Part shown: positions 1 through 6,476 of the stretch, in pieces
Layout: each line of letters begins with the position of its first letter
How positions within the stretch are numbered: position 1 is the first letter of the stretch
NCBI GenBank assembly: GCA_022712335.1
Contig: JALAGR010000162.1
Span: forward strand, 1 to 10,405
From: Pediococcus sp.
Lineage (GTDB): Bacteria; Bacillota; Bacilli; Lactobacillales; Lactobacillaceae
Reading direction: 5' to 3'
DNA: 10,405 bases
Translations under genes and position numbers: made by a program
Notes under the pieces: model-generated
Database searches by the model: none
Seen by the model: the letters and a program-made list of their open reading frames with translations, nothing else
Told to the model about the DNA's origin: nothing

Positions 1-129
1 AACCTTGACGATGCGAAGTCATTTATTGAAGAACACAAAGATGACCTAGGTGACTATTATGATAAGGCAAAAGATTTAATTGGTAACGATGCTTCTGGTA
101 TCGTTGATAAGATTAAAGGTTTATTTTAA
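1..129 (+). CDS. C-terminal end of an unrecognised acidic, helix-rich protein (partial)
   Basis: An open frame enters from the left edge and ends at TAA (127-129), giving 42 residues. The tail is highly charged (many Asp, Glu and Lys, with Tyr pairs), has no Cys or Trp, and reads as an amphipathic helical segment ending in Ile-Lys-Gly-Leu-Phe. No catalytic motif or membrane segment is visible in this part. It is on the same strand as mscL about 100 bp downstream, and I see no classical terminator between them, so read-through into mscL is possible. I cannot assign a family from so short a tail. That it is real coding sequence is supported by the clean frame up to the edge and lactobacillus-like codon use. 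Confidence 0.6.
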   Translation, partial: NLDDAKSFIEEHKDDLGDYYDKAKDLIGNDASGIVDKIKGLF

Positions 130-137
130 TTAACCCC

Positions 138-184
138 TCCCTCACTTTGGTAAGTTGAGTAACAGTTCGATTCTGTTAGAGGGA
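138..184 (+). other. Compact tRNA-like fold in the mscL leader
   Basis: Three helices can be drawn. An outer stem TCCCTC (138-143) pairs with GAGGGA (179-184). A short hairpin ACTT (144-147)/AAGT (152-155) has loop TGGT. A stem TAACAG (160-165) pairs with CTGTTA (173-178) around the loop TTCGATT. The last hairpin fits a tRNA T-arm: five pairs, a seven-base loop, and the G53-T54-T55-C56-R57-A58 and C61 identities. There is no anticodon arm and no encoded CCA, so this is not a functional tRNA gene. It could be a tRNA relic, a leader structure for mscL, or chance. Confidence 0.3.
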
Positions 185-213
185 ATCAAGAGAATTAGTC
201 TCTAAAAAATACT

Positions 214-218
214 AGGAG
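214..218 (+). promoter_or_regulatory. Ribosome binding site that fixes the mscL start
   Basis: AGGAG at 214-218 directly abuts an in-frame TTG at 219, which is too close for initiation. It lies nine bases before the next in-frame TTG (228-230), which is the normal spacing. The start of mscL is therefore placed at 228, dropping three residues from the longest frame. Confidence 0.75.
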
Positions 219-227
219 TTGGTTGGT

Positions 228-650
228 TTGCTTAAAGAATTTAAAGAATTTGTTTCACGTGGAAACGTCCTTGATTTAGCTGTTGGTGTCATTATTGGTG
301 GTGCTTTTACTTCAATTGTTAAATCATTAGTTAACTATTTAATTAATCCTTTGATCGGTTTATTCATCGGGGGAATTGATTTTTCTGATTGGGTCCTTAA
401 AGTTGCGGGTGCTACTTTCAAATTTGGTAGTTTCATCAATGCCGTTATCAACTTTTTAATTATCGCATTTGTTGTCTTCATCTTAGTTAAGTTGGTCAAC
501 AAACTGCTTCCTGAAAAAGCTGAACAAGAAGACGATGAAGCTGAAGCAATCGAAAACAGTGAACTTTACCTTAAAGAAATTCGCGATGCTTTGGTAAGCA
601 ATCCAGAATTGCTCACTAAACTAAAAAATAGCGATGATTCGACTGAATAA
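228..650 (+). CDS. mscL: Large-conductance mechanosensitive channel MscL
   Basis: MscL forms a homopentameric inner-membrane pore that opens under high membrane tension and releases solutes during osmotic downshock. The 140-residue protein has the family layout: an amphipathic N-terminal helix (LKEFKEF, 2-8), the first membrane helix with the gate signature NVLDLAVGVIIGGAF (13-27), a periplasmic-side loop around Asp-51 to Phe-69, a second hydrophobic helix (about 70-90), and a charged C-terminal bundle helix with an acidic run EDDEAEAIE (101-109). The length is normal for Gram-positive MscL. TTG at 228 is chosen as start because of its spacing from AGGAG at 214-218, and the resulting MLKEFKEF start looks typical of the family. 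No convincing sigma-A promoter was found in the 98 bases upstream, so it may be transcribed with the preceding gene. A two-way terminator follows. Confidence 0.96.
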   Translation: MLKEFKEFVSRGNVLDLAVGVIIGGAFTSIVKSLVNYLINPLIGLFIGGIDFSDWVLKVAGATFKFGSFINAVINFLIIAFVVFILVKLVNKLLPEKAEQEDDEAEAIENSELYLKEIRDALVSNPELLTKLKNSDDSTE

Positions 651-651
651 T

Positions 652-694
652 AAAAAACGTTTCGTGAAAAATTAATTTCATGAAACGCTTTTTT
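652..694. terminator. Two-way intrinsic terminator between mscL and the ABC transporter
   Basis: A 12-pair stem, 658-669 with 676-687, has one G-T wobble and a six-base loop (670-675). It is flanked by six A (652-657) and six T (689-694), so it gives a U-tract on both strands. It serves the convergent mscL (+) and transporter (-) genes, which end 53 bp apart. Confidence 0.9.
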
Positions 695-703
695 ATTTGA
701 AAT

Positions 704-3034
704 TTATTCAGTTCTTAACGCAATCGCTGCATCCTTCTTCGCCGCCATTCTAGCTGGAATATGTCCACCTAAAATCGTCAATACGGCACTAACAATAACC
801 AAAAGAATCGCATGGATTGGGTTCAATTGCGAAACTCCACTTAGTCCCGTCATGTTTTCGAGCACTACATTAATTGGGAAAGTACATAGCCAAGCTACAA
901 TAATCCCAAACAATCCTGATCCAACACCCAAGATGGCTGTTTCAGCATCGAACACACGTGTAATATCCTTCTTACGCGCTCCTAAAGCCTTTAATACACC
1001 AATTTCTTTAGTTCTTTCAATTACTGATGTGTACGTAATAATCGCAATCATAATCATTGATGTAACTAATGAAATTCCTGCAAAAGCAATCAAGACATAC
1101 GTAATCGCGTCCATCATTCCACCAGTAAGCTTAGAGATGCTACCTGCCATGTCAGTGTACACAATTTGGTCAGCTTTCTTCTTACCGTCATTGTACTTAT
1201 CAAGATAATTTAAGACGTGATCCTTCTTCTTAAAGTTACTTGGATAAATTTGAATGGTACTTGGTGTTTGACTTCCACCTAAGACGGTTAACATTTGGCT
1301 CTTTGTTGAAGCATCCATTGTTTCACCAGTCATAATGTTCTTTTTGCTAGCTGCTTGAGCCTTCACAATATCCGAGTTTTTATTATCTTCGTATACCGAC
1401 TTGGTCAATTGATCACTATAGGCAATACCATTTGCTAGCAGTCCATCACTATTCTTGGATTTTACTCGTAAAATACCCACAACTTTTAGTGTTTTAGTAT
1501 CTTTAGCGTTAGCCATTGATGCGTACTTGTCGTTAGGAACGTAGTTGCCCGTTGGTAATTTCTTGTAGTAAGTATTGTTAGTTACCAACTTAGCAGTCTT
1601 GCCGATTAATTGTTTGTAATCAAATTTTTGATTTGTTTTAGCTGTAATCCCAAAGTTTTTCAAAGCTGAAACATTGATTTTGTTATCACGATCCGCAATC
1701 AAAACAACATCGGTAGTCTTCTTCGGATAACTACCAGATAGCACACGGTAATTTTTCTTCAAGAAACTTTGATTTCCGTTACGATCGATTGGATATACTG
1801 CTCCTCCCACACCCGTAACAGATGCCATCATTGAACCTGTATCCATTGTTTTAGCATCTGGATCAGCATTACTGAATTTAACCGTTTGCCACTTACCATC
1901 TTTTTGGCTAATCAAATTCATATTCGTACTGTAAGTAACTGCGATGTTTTTAGCGTACTTTTTCGGCATTTTTTTGACGTAATCTAAATATTTTGAATCC
2001 AACTTGTTTACATGTTGGGCTTTATCAGCTTGACTTAAATCAGCTTCAACATATTTATGCTTTGAAAAATCACTATTTTGGCTGGCAGTCATGGCAGCAC
2101 TAGAATCTGAAGCAATGGCACCAATCGAAACTGGCATAGAAGCCATCGTATCACTTTGAGTTTGGTCAATTTGTTTTTGGAATCCATTTGATAAAGCCAA
2201 AACGATCGCAATACTGATAATTCCAATCGATGACGCAAAAACCGTCAAGAAAGTCCGACCTTTTTTAGTCATAATATTTTTAAAAGATAGCTTCAAGGCT
2301 GTCCAATAACTCATCTTCGTGTGTTTAAGCTTAAAGTTAGATACTTTATCATGGCCATCATATGGATTAGAATCTGTTTGAATTTTACCATCCGCAAATT
2401 CAATAATGCGGTCTGCATATTGACGTGCCAATTCTGGATTATGCGTCACCATCACTACCAAACGTTCTTTAGATAGCTCTTTGATCAACTGCATGATTTC
2501 ATCTGAGGTCTCTGAATCAAGTGCTCCAGTCGGTTCATCAGCAAGTAAAATTTCAGGATCATTAGCAATCGCACGCGCAATCGCCACACGTTGCATTTGT
2601 CCACCAGATAGTTGGTTAGGTTGCTTGTTCATATGTTTCTCTAGCCCAACTCGAATCAAAGCATCTTCGGCGCGACGCTTCTTTTCTTCGCCACTAACAC
2701 CAGAAAGAGTCATCCCCATCTCAACGTTATCGACAATCGAAAGATGTCCAATGATATTGTACGATTGGAAAATAAATCCAACCGAATTATTTCGATAGGC
2801 ATCCCAATCTGAATCTTTAAAGTCGTCAGTTGATTTGCCTTCAATAATCAAGTTACCAGAATCGTAACGATCCAAACCACCAATCATATTTAGCATCGTT
2901 GTCTTACCAGAACCAGAAGGTCCTAATATTGCCACGAATTCTTGCTTACGGAATGAAACAGAAACATCATCAAGTGCTTTGGTGGTTGTTTCACCAACTT
3001 TATAGTATTTTTTTAGGCCTTTTAGCTCTAGCAT
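704..3034 (-). CDS. ABC transporter with fused ATPase and FtsX/MacB-type permease
   Basis: This 776-residue protein carries both halves of a transporter in one chain. The ATPase (about 1-225) shows Walker A GPSGSGKT (38-45), Q-loop Gln-90, signature LSGGQ (142-146), Walker B with ADEP (165-168), D-loop ALD (171-173) and switch His-198. This is the LolD/MacB class. After a linker comes one membrane helix (about 262-282), a large extracytoplasmic Lys/Ser/Asp-rich domain (about 283-640), then three more helices (about 643-670, 700-722, 740-757). The [14 protein letters not shown] motif (673 on) is the hallmark of FtsX-like permeases. Such proteins act as mechanotransducing exporters or extruders of peptides, drugs or lipids; the substrate is not readable here. 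The start has AAGGAAG eight bases upstream (3043-3049). It is divergent from a MarR regulator that probably controls it. The fused order ATPase-then-permease is MacB-like, although Gram-positives often use separate genes. Confidence 0.93.
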   Translation of the reverse strand: MLELKGLKKYYKVGETTTKALDDVSVSFRKQEFVAILGPSGSGKTTMLNMIGGLDRYDSGNLIIEGKSTDDFKDSDWDAYRNNSVGFIFQSYNIIGHLSIVDNVEMGMTLSGVSGEEKKRRAEDALIRVGLEKHMNKQPNQLSGGQMQRVAIARAIANDPEILLADEPTGALDSETSDEIMQLIKELSKERLVVMVTHNPELARQYADRIIEFADGKIQTDSNPYDGHDKVSNFKLKHTKMSYWTALKLSFKNIMTKKGRTFLTVFASSIGIISIAIVLALSNGFQKQIDQTQSDTMASMPVSIGAIASDSSAAMTASQNSDFSKHKYVEADLSQADKAQHVNKLDSKYLDYVKKMPKKYAKNIAVTYSTNMNLISQKDGKWQTVKFSNADPDAKTMDTGSMMASVTGVGGAVYPIDRNGNQSFLKKNYRVLSGSYPKKTTDVVLIADRDNKINVSALKNFGITAKTNQKFDYKQLIGKTAKLVTNNTYYKKLPTGNYVPNDKYASMANAKDTKTLKVVGILRVKSKNSDGLLANGIAYSDQLTKSVYEDNKNSDIVKAQAASKKNIMTGETMDASTKSQMLTVLGGSQTPSTIQIYPSNFKKKDHVLNYLDKYNDGKKKADQIVYTDMAGSISKLTGGMMDAITYVLIAFAGISLVTSMIMIAIITYTSVIERTKEIGVLKALGARKKDITRVFDAETAILGVGSGLFGIIVAWLCTFPINVVLENMTGLSGVSQLNPIHAILLVIVSAVLTILGGHIPARMAAKKDAAIALRTE

Positions 3035-3068
3035 ACATTCTACTTCCTTTTTCTACTTTGATATGTTC

Positions 3069-3096
3069 ATTATAGATAATAGTTAACAATTGTCAA
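3069..3096 (-). promoter_or_regulatory. Near-consensus promoter of the ABC transporter
   Basis: On the minus strand TTGACA (3091-3096) and TATAAT (3069-3074) are both perfect matches to the sigma-A consensus, separated by 16 bases. A promoter this strong would be expected to need repression. The -35 box is covered by the palindrome at 3083-3096. Confidence 0.85.
3083..3096. promoter_or_regulatory. Putative MarR operator on the transporter promoter
   Basis: TTAACAATTGTCAA is a 14-base palindrome with only one imperfect pair, of the general form TTNACAATTGTNAA. It overlaps the -35 box of the transporter promoter. MarR proteins typically bind A+T-rich palindromes of this kind. That the neighbouring regulator binds here is inference from position. 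Confidence 0.6.
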
Positions 3097-3099
3097 TCA

Positions 3100-3113
3100 T
3101 TAATCGTTGTTAA
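3100..3113. promoter_or_regulatory. Second, weaker operator-like element at the regulator promoter
   Basis: TTAATCGTTGTTAA keeps the outer TTAA-N6-TTAA pattern of the first element and repeats its TTGTTAA half-site. It lies exactly 17 bp further on. It covers the place where the -35 box of the regulator gene should be, so it would fit autorepression. Its inner bases are not palindromic. Confidence 0.4.
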
Positions 3114-3120
3114 ACTTATA

Positions 3121-3129
3121 TGCTATAAT
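3121..3129 (+). promoter_or_regulatory. Extended -10 promoter of the marR-like gene
   Basis: TGC followed by TATAAT (3124-3129) is a perfect extended -10 element. No good -35 box is seen 16-18 bases upstream (TAATCG or TTAATC), which is tolerated with an extended -10. Transcription would begin near 3136, about 30 bases before the start codon. Confidence 0.65.
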
Positions 3130-3150
3130 ACCGTTATAGAAAGTTTTATT

Positions 3151-3158
3151 GGAGGTGA
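3151..3158 (+). promoter_or_regulatory. Ribosome binding site deciding the marR-like start
   Basis: GGAGGTGA is a near-perfect Shine-Dalgarno. The longest open frame would begin at a TTG (3149) that overlaps this site, so it cannot be the start. ATG at 3167 lies eight bases downstream of the site and is used instead. Confidence 0.85.
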
Positions 3159-3166
3159 ACTACACA

Positions 3167-3640
3167 ATGGATAATGATTTTTACCACTCAGAATGGGATC
3201 AACTACCAGAAAACGTCAAAGTAACCGCGCAATTATTCGGCACCCTCGCCCAAACTATTTTTAGCTATTTTAACGATGAAACTATTAAAATTTCGCCTTT
3301 GAATTTCATGATTTTGATGGACATTACAAGTAATCCTGGGACTTCCATGTCTGAATCAGCTGAAAGAATCGGAATTTCTAAACCCCAACTAAGTCGTAGT
3401 GTCAGCAAATTAGAAGTCCTCCACATGATTAAAAGGGTCCACAATACTGAAAATCGCCGCAACGTTAACGTTTATCCTGACAAAGAAGGTAGCGATTTAA
3501 TGGCACAACAATTTCGTCGAGTTGCTGATAGATTGGATGAAACCTTCAGTATCCTTTCTCCAGAAGATCGTTCTCGCTTGGTTTCTTTAATGACTGAATC
3601 CCTCGAAATTCTATCGAAGGCAGGAATTGTTCCGAAATAA
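3167..3640 (+). CDS. MarR-family transcriptional regulator
   Basis: This 157-residue protein matches the MarR family in size and layout. N- and C-terminal helices are expected to form the dimer interface. A central winged helix-turn-helix runs from about 49 to 110: the recognition region reads MSESAERIGISKPQLSRSVS, followed by a KLEVLHMIKR stretch and a wing with the ENRRNVNVY segment, equivalent to the usual DRR-wing. It is divergently placed from the ABC exporter, with two operator-like palindromes between them. The likely role is a ligand-released repressor of the exporter and of itself. The effector cannot be told from sequence. There are no cysteines, so thiol-based redox sensing of the OhrR kind is unlikely. 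A strong terminator follows. Confidence 0.9.
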   Translation: MDNDFYHSEWDQLPENVKVTAQLFGTLAQTIFSYFNDETIKISPLNFMILMDITSNPGTSMSESAERIGISKPQLSRSVSKLEVLHMIKRVHNTENRRNVNVYPDKEGSDLMAQQFRRVADRLDETFSILSPEDRSRLVSLMTESLEILSKAGIVPK

Positions 3641-3664
3641 TTTGATTTAATTCATAAAAAATAC

Positions 3665-3707
3665 AAAAGAGGGACCCTTCAATAATTCTTGAAGGTTCCC
3701 TCTTTTT
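3665..3707. terminator. Two-way intrinsic terminator after the marR-like gene
   Basis: An 18-position stem, 3665-3682 with 3689-3706, has one C-T mismatch, a core of AGAGGGA paired with TCCCTCT, and the loop TAATTC. It ends in a T-tract on the plus strand (3703-3707) and in an A-rich stretch on the other side. It can stop both the regulator (+) and the convergent small gene (-). Confidence 0.9.
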
Positions 3708-3711
3708 AACT

Positions 3712-4074
3712 TCAATTGTACTTAATAATTTGCTTAATTTTTGTTACAAGTCCTTTGATATCCGAACCTGTAACATCTGCGTTACTGTATTTTACCAAGT
3801 TAGTAATCGCAGCTTGATCGATTTTAGGAGAACTAGTTTCAAGTACACGATTGTTAATTGCAATTACCACTTTAGGTTCAGCCGCAAGTTTTGAAATTTC
3901 TTCAATTTCACCGGTACTAACAACAATATTTTCAATATTTTCTTTTGCTAATGCTTTTTTTAATTTACTAGCCAATCTTGAATCCAACATCGCTTCAACA
4001 ACCGGACCTGCGCCGTTTGATGTTTGTAAAACGCCAACCATTCCTGAATTAATAACCACAATTTTCTCAATCAT
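3712..4074 (-). CDS. Unrecognised 120-residue protein downstream of the PTS permease
   Basis: I do not recognise a family. The protein is 120 residues long, starts at ATG with an excellent GGAGG (4084-4088) nine bases upstream, and ends at TGA just before a terminator. It contains no Cys, His, Trp or Phe, so it has neither the phosphorylatable Cys of a IIB domain nor the His of IIA or HPr. It alternates hydrophobic strands (IEKIVVIN, NIVVST, PKVVIAIN) with charged helices, suggesting a small alpha/beta fold; no signal peptide or membrane segment is seen. It lies 85 bp downstream of the PTS gene on the same strand with a strong terminator between. It may be expressed by read-through or from a weak promoter: a minus-strand TATAAT sits inside the terminator loop at 4122-4127, without a good -35. 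A role linked to the PTS is only a guess from position. Confidence 0.8.
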   Translation of the reverse strand: MIEKIVVINSGMVGVLQTSNGAGPVVEAMLDSRLASKLKKALAKENIENIVVSTGEIEEISKLAAEPKVVIAINNRVLETSSPKIDQAAITNLVKYSNADVTGSDIKGLVTKIKQIIKYN

Positions 4075-4099
4075 TCTGTACTACCTCCATTTTTATTTT

Positions 4100-4144
4100 A
4101 AAAATAAAATCCCCTAAATCAATTATAGATGATTTAGGGGATTT
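4100..4144 (-). terminator. Intrinsic terminator of the PTS gene
   Basis: A perfect 14-pair stem, 4107-4120 with 4131-4144, includes a CCCC/GGGG core and a ten-base loop. On the minus strand it is followed by TATTTTT. It begins 15 bases after the PTS stop codon and so separates the PTS gene from the small downstream gene. Confidence 0.85.
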
Positions 4145-4159
4145 CAATATACTTATTTA

Positions 4160-6139
4160 TTACTTAGTAGTTGTTTTAAGAACTAATGATTCAGATGTAA
4201 CTGATGCGTTACCCTTGAACTTCATAACACGAACGGCATCCATGTTCGTAACGATTACGATCATTGGTGTCTTCTTGCCCGCATTCTTGATTGTGTCCAA
4301 ATCAACCTTAGCAACAACGTCGCCATGTTTAACAGTTTGTCCATCTTCAACCTTAACATCGAATGGTGTACCGTTTAACTCAACAGTATCAATACCCATG
4401 TGAAGGAGGATTTCTAAACCAGCATCTGTCTTGAAACCAATAGCATGCTTAGTTGGGAATACAGTTGTAATTGTTCCGTCAACTGGAGCAGTGATTGTTC
4501 CGTCGGCAGGATCGATAGCGTATCCGTCACCTAACATTTTTTGTGAGAATGTGTTGTCAGGAACTTCTTCGATATCCATGTATTGACCATTAGCAACACT
4601 GTAGAATTCTTCTGTAGTATCGCGTTTAATACCATCAGCAACTGTTTCTTCTGCTGCAGGAGCAGCTTCAGCAGTCTTTACTGATGAGATTGGTGCTTTA
4701 GCATCGTTTAACTTAGCAAGAGCATCTGAAACGAATTGAACTTCAGTACCGATAATAATTTGTAGGTTATTCTTATCAATCTTGTTCAAACCAGCAGCAC
4801 CACTACGTTTGATAGCATTTTCATTAATATTATCTGTATCTGCTAATTTAAGACGAAGACGTGTTGTACAGTTATCAACCACCTGTAAGTTGTCTGAGCC
4901 ACCTAAAGCAGCATAGATCTTCTTAGCTTGGATTGTGTACTTGTCATCTGAATCATTTGTAGCAACTTCTTCAGTAACATCATCTTCAACTAATTCTTCA
5001 CGACCTGGTGTCATCAAGTGGAACTTCTTAATAGCAAAGTTGAAACCGAAGTAGTAAATAGCAGCCATTACAAGACCTTGAACAATTAACCATAATGGTT
5101 GGTTAGCGATTGGGTTCTTCAAACTAAGAACGTAATCAACTAGACCAGCACTAAATGCGAATCCAGCTGTCCAGTGCATAAATGCAGCGAATGCAAGTGA
5201 AAGACCTGTAAAGATTGCGTGCAATACGTATAGAGGCCATGCAACGAACATGAATGAGAATTCAAGTGGTTCTGTAACACCTGTAAAGAATGAAGCGAAT
5301 GCAGCAGCTAACATCAATGAAGCTGTAGTTGCTTTGTTTTCGGGACGAGCATTTTTGTAGATAGCCAAAGCTCCAGCTGGAAGACCAAACATCATGATTG
5401 GGAAGAATCCAGCTTGGTACATACCTGTAACACCCTTTGTACCTTGTGAAGCCAAGAATTTACCAATATCGTTGATACCAGCAACGTCAAACCAGAATAC
5501 TGAGTTCAAAGCTTGATGTAAACCAGTTGGGATAAGAAGACGGTTGAAGAAACCGTATAATCCAGCACCAACCCAGCCTAATCCAAGAATGAATTTAGCG
5601 AAAGCAACAAGTGCTCCGTAAACTGGAGGCCAAACGAATAATAACAATACACTGACAAGCAACATAACGAAGGCTGCCAAAATTGGAACTAAACGTTTAC
5701 CACTAAAGAACGAAAGTGCCATTGGCAATTTTGTTTCGTGGAATCGGTTGTACAATGCAGCAGCAATCAAACCAGCAATGATACCGATAAATACGTTTCC
5801 GATTTGGGCAAACGATGGATCAACTGCAGTAGGTTTGAGGTTCATCAAAGTTGCTACTGATTCTGGTTTTAAAACATTAACTGGTAGTTCAAATGCAACT
5901 AAACCAGCTAATGCAGCGGCACCAGATTGATCAACTGACATACCAAGCGCTAAACCAACAGCGAATAGTAAAGGTAGTTGACCTAAAACGGCATTACCAC
6001 CGGCTTGTAGGAAATGAGCGACAACATCATTACTATATGATGCCCACCAGTTACCAATACCAACAAGTAAAGCGGCAGCAGGTAAAACAGCCACAGGAAG
6101 TTGCAAAGAACGTCCCATGCGTTGTAAATATGCTTTCAT
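4160..6139 (-). CDS. nagE: N-acetylglucosamine/glucose-type PTS permease, EIICBA
   Basis: This 659-residue permease imports and phosphorylates a sugar using phosphate from HPr. All three domains are fused. The IIC membrane domain (about 1-375) has NRLLIPTGLHQ (199-209), GFFPIMMFGLP (244-254) and the substrate-site motif TEPLEF (289-294). IIB (about 400-480) has the phosphocysteine Cys-424 in NCTTRLRL. IIA (about 515-655) has His-565 and the phosphorylated His-580 in LLHMGIDTV, with the 15-residue spacing of the glucose family. The start MKAYLQRMGRSLQLPVAVLP and the segments around 142-152 and 377-381 (TPGRE) resemble NagE more than PtsG, as I recall these families. An upstream NagR-like site agrees. 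GlcNAc is therefore the likeliest substrate, with glucose possible. ATG follows GGAGG (6149-6153) by nine bases. The domain order and length are normal, with no missing catalytic residue. Confidence 0.9.
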   Translation of the reverse strand: MKAYLQRMGRSLQLPVAVLPAAALLVGIGNWWASYSNDVVAHFLQAGGNAVLGQLPLLFAVGLALGMSVDQSGAAALAGLVAFELPVNVLKPESVATLMNLKPTAVDPSFAQIGNVFIGIIAGLIAAALYNRFHETKLPMALSFFSGKRLVPILAAFVMLLVSVLLLFVWPPVYGALVAFAKFILGLGWVGAGLYGFFNRLLIPTGLHQALNSVFWFDVAGINDIGKFLASQGTKGVTGMYQAGFFPIMMFGLPAGALAIYKNARPENKATTASLMLAAAFASFFTGVTEPLEFSFMFVAWPLYVLHAIFTGLSLAFAAFMHWTAGFAFSAGLVDYVLSLKNPIANQPLWLIVQGLVMAAIYYFGFNFAIKKFHLMTPGREELVEDDVTEEVATNDSDDKYTIQAKKIYAALGGSDNLQVVDNCTTRLRLKLADTDNINENAIKRSGAAGLNKIDKNNLQIIIGTEVQFVSDALAKLNDAKAPISSVKTAEAAPAAEETVADGIKRDTTEEFYSVANGQYMDIEEVPDNTFSQKMLGDGYAIDPADGTITAPVDGTITTVFPTKHAIGFKTDAGLEILLHMGIDTVELNGTPFDVKVEDGQTVKHGDVVAKVDLDTIKNAGKKTPMIVIVTNMDAVRVMKFKGNASVTSESLVLKTTTK

Positions 6140-6185
6140 GAAATAATACCTCCAAAATAGAATATTGAATAAATGCGATAATCCA

Positions 6186-6214
6186 ATTCTATGTTAGTGG
6201 AAACGCTTTTTCAA
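6186..6214 (-). promoter_or_regulatory. Promoter of the PTS gene
   Basis: On the minus strand TTGAAA (6209-6214) and TAGAAT (6186-6191) are separated by 17 bases, each one base or so from consensus. It gives a leader of about 40 bases before ATG at 6139. A second -10-like TATAAT lies at 6262-6267, with a poor -35. Confidence 0.7.
6198..6213. promoter_or_regulatory. cre-like (CcpA) site overlapping the PTS promoter
   Basis: TGGAAACGCTTTTTCA keeps the cre core (TGNAANCG) and ends in TTTTCA, with the closing CA shifted by two bases from the classical 14-mer. It spans the spacer and -35 box of the PTS promoter, the position expected for catabolite repression. It also forms ACGCTT-TTTC-AAGCGT (6203-6218), a perfect small inverted repeat. 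Confidence 0.55.
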
Positions 6215-6267
6215 GCGTAAATTATTGGTATAATCGCAATTTTAGGCGATATTTTTCATAAATTATA

Positions 6268-6283
6268 ATTGGTATATACCTAT
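6268..6283. promoter_or_regulatory. NagR/YvoA-like operator upstream of the PTS gene
   Basis: ATTGGTATATACCTAT holds the perfect palindrome GGTATATACC and extends as ATTGGTATA on the left. The established operator of NagR (YvoA, GntR family) in bacilli has the form ATTGGTATAGACCAAT. A second ATTGGTATA half lies at 6224-6232, and a TGGTATA at 6337-6343. This supports GlcNAc control of the transporter. The regulator itself is not in the window. Confidence 0.6.
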
Positions 6284-6293
6284 TTTCGGGTTG

Positions 6294-6307
6294 TGAAAAC
6301 GCTGTAT
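6294..6307. promoter_or_regulatory. Second, distal cre-like element
   Basis: TGAAAACGCTGTAT matches the left and centre of the cre consensus but not the closing CA (about 12 of 14 positions). It lies roughly 100 bp upstream of the PTS promoter. It could be an auxiliary CcpA site or chance. Confidence 0.3.
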
Positions 6308-6476
6308 CTATTTAAATAGCAATCTTAACCGTAACGTGGTATACGATCCCAAATTTTTTAAAAAAAACATTGGTTATAGTGCATTAAATAACAAGGATCT
6401 GTGACAAAAAGGGGGAATCCGCACATCTAGCTGATCAAGTAGCCTTTCCTGACATAGCACTGTTCACTAAAGTAAT
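6308..6476. other. Non-coding stretch after the rib operon, no clear feature
   Basis: This is the part of the 337-bp gap between ribH and the PTS gene that lies upstream of the PTS control sites. It contains a TTTTTTAAAAAAAA run (6355-6368) and a GGGGG-containing segment (6411-6415). I see no stem with a T-tract that would terminate the rib operon, no credible gene, and no promoter I would defend. Confidence 0.5.

Noticed and set aside
138..184. A functional tRNA gene upstream of mscL
   Set aside because: There is no anticodon arm and no CCA, and the length is far too short; only the T-arm and an acceptor-like stem are present.
852..1208. Plus-strand open frame opposite the permease part of the ABC transporter
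   Set aside because: It is fully inside a well-supported gene on the other strand, has no ribosome site and no recognisable motif.
2481..2798. Plus-strand open frame opposite the ATPase domain
   Set aside because: It is a shadow of the conserved ATPase motifs on the minus strand, with low-complexity Ser/Cys-rich content and no ribosome site.
3149..3166. Six extra N-terminal codons for the MarR-like protein from a TTG start
   Set aside because: They are made of the ribosome binding site itself (GGAGGTGA); ATG at 3167 is correctly spaced.
5893..6141. Plus-strand open frame opposite the start of the PTS gene
   Set aside because: Its Gln/Tyr/His-rich translation mirrors the membrane-domain codons of the real gene; there is no independent support.
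6358..6426. A 22-codon minus-strand open frame behind ribH
   Set aside because: It has no ribosome site, ends in a T run translated as Phe, and has no recognisable pattern; it is likely chance.
6390..6460. Possible terminator for the rib operon (AAAGG against CCTTT on the minus strand, then T5)
   Set aside because: The stem is only about five pairs around a loop of about 30 bases, too weak to call.
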